Assembly: GCA_022841705.1 (NCBI GenBank)
Contig: JALHQZ010000003.1
Location: 62,001 to 126,000, forward strand
DNA: 64,000 nucleotides
Source: Pirellulales bacterium
GTDB lineage: Bacteria > Planctomycetota > Planctomycetia > Pirellulales > Lacipirellulaceae
Reading direction: 5' to 3'
The notes beneath the pieces were generated by a model. The model saw only the letters and a program-made list of their open reading frames with translations, ran no database searches and was not told the origin of the DNA. A program made the position numbers and the translations under genes. Of this stretch, positions 63,549-64,000 are shown in pieces. Positions within the stretch are counted from its first letter, which is position 1; every line of letters starts with the position of its first letter.

Positions 63549-64000
63549 GCACGCCCGCCGCTAATCGCGATGCAAAAGACGGCCCGAGTTGGCTGAGCCG
63601 CGCATGGTACAAGTTCAGCGCGAATAAGTATTGGTGCTTCTTTAAGCTATTTAACCGGCTGAGAATCACGGGAGCAGAAAAAACGCCGCTTACTGGGCCG
63701 TTGGTGGTGGTGGCCAATCACACCAGCTACTTGGACCCGCCGCTGTTGGGCGCCGTCGTGCCCCGGCAGCTCAGTTTCTTGGCCCGCGACACCCTCTTTC
63801 GCGGCCCGCTAGGCTGGTACATTTCGTCACTCGATGCGATTCCGATCGACCGCGACGGCACGGGCCTCGCCGGCCTCCGGTCAACGCTCACTCGGCTCAA
63901 GCGCAACGGCGCCGTGGTGGTTTTTCCCGAAGGAACGCGTTCGGAAGATGGCCAGCTTCAACCCCTCAAACCAGGCTTCCTGGTGCTGGTGCGCCGCGGT
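63545..64000 (+). CDS. Lysophospholipid (1-acyl-glycerol-3-phosphate) acyltransferase, 5' part
   Basis: The frame is open to the window edge, 152 residues seen. VVVANHTSYLDPPLLGAVVP is the H-x4-D catalytic motif (HTSYLD), LGWYISSLDAIPIDRDG the second block, and VVFPEGTRSEDGQLQPLKPG the phosphate-binding FPEGTRS. This is a PlsC-family enzyme adding the second acyl chain in phospholipid synthesis. The order cmk-plsC with a 4-base overlap is common in bacteria. Confidence 0.92.
   Translation, partial: MSTPAANRDAKDGPSWLSRAWYKFSANKYWCFFKLFNRLRITGAEKTPLTGPLVVVANHTSYLDPPLLGAVVPRQLSFLARDTLFRGPLGWYISSLDAIPIDRDGTGLAGLRSTLTRLKRNGAVVVFPEGTRSEDGQLQPLKPGFLVLVRRG

Overview
The window looks like a planctomycete chromosome, most likely a Pirellulales relative. 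The marker families point that way: a DUF1559 pseudopilin-like protein, a BBP7-type barrel, DUF1207 and DUF1571 proteins, a UvrC without its C-terminal HhH part, and glycine/methionine-rich envelope proteins next to a PilM homologue. GC is high and Shine-Dalgarno sites are weak. No rRNA genes or CRISPR array were seen; the only confident tRNA is tRNA-Ser(GCT) at 14270-14356.

Region 1-14270 is accessory. Positions 1-9940 hold seven consecutive minus-strand genes, several with overlapping or nearly abutting ends: a secreted coiled-coil protein, a zinc-ribbon membrane protein, a proline-rich lipoprotein, a DO-GTPase-like NTPase with a zinc ribbon, a GAP1-like protein with a membrane segment, a long helical membrane protein, and a double-GYF membrane-anchored trypsin-like protease cut by the window edge. 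I read this as a membrane-linked version of the GTPase-centred (GAP1/DO-GTPase) conflict systems. Positions 10147-14167 hold two coupled tiny genes, an unknown 367-residue protein, a tandemly duplicated HTH regulator with a structured RNA candidate, and a tyrosine integrase ending about 100 bp from the 3' end of tRNA-Ser. That is the layout of a tRNA-targeted genomic island.

Region 14472-36103 is mostly housekeeping: proton pyrophosphatase (hppA), holB, a lone SUFU-domain protein, sppA, rseP-dxr, ftsH, an RluA-type pseudouridine synthase, DUF2237 and DUF1207 proteins, a thiamine-binding MTH1187 protein, a flavin reductase, lhgO and the rpsP-trmD-rplS-yraN group. Region 36289-45617 adds a DUF1571 protein, gluQ, a phosphatase-like protein with a c-type haem motif, a three-gene lysine/2-oxoadipate catabolic operon (ALDH7, saccharopine dehydrogenase family, DUF1338/HglS) and lutABC for lactate. 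Region 45913-64000 holds the BBP7 barrel, uvrC, a DUF1559 protein, a phosphohexomutase, a Nudix protein, OsmC, a PilM-PilN-like fusion with two Gly/Met-rich partners, a GH38-like protein, cmk and the start of a plsC-type acyltransferase.

The most unexpected genome-wide feature is in the spacers. At least nine intergenic gaps contain long, near-perfect, often nested inverted repeats. Most have their own sequence, but a few words recur (CACAGAGGGCAC, TTAGCCGCGA..GCGCTAGCGGAGCG). They occur between co-directional and divergent genes alike, so ordinary termination does not explain them.
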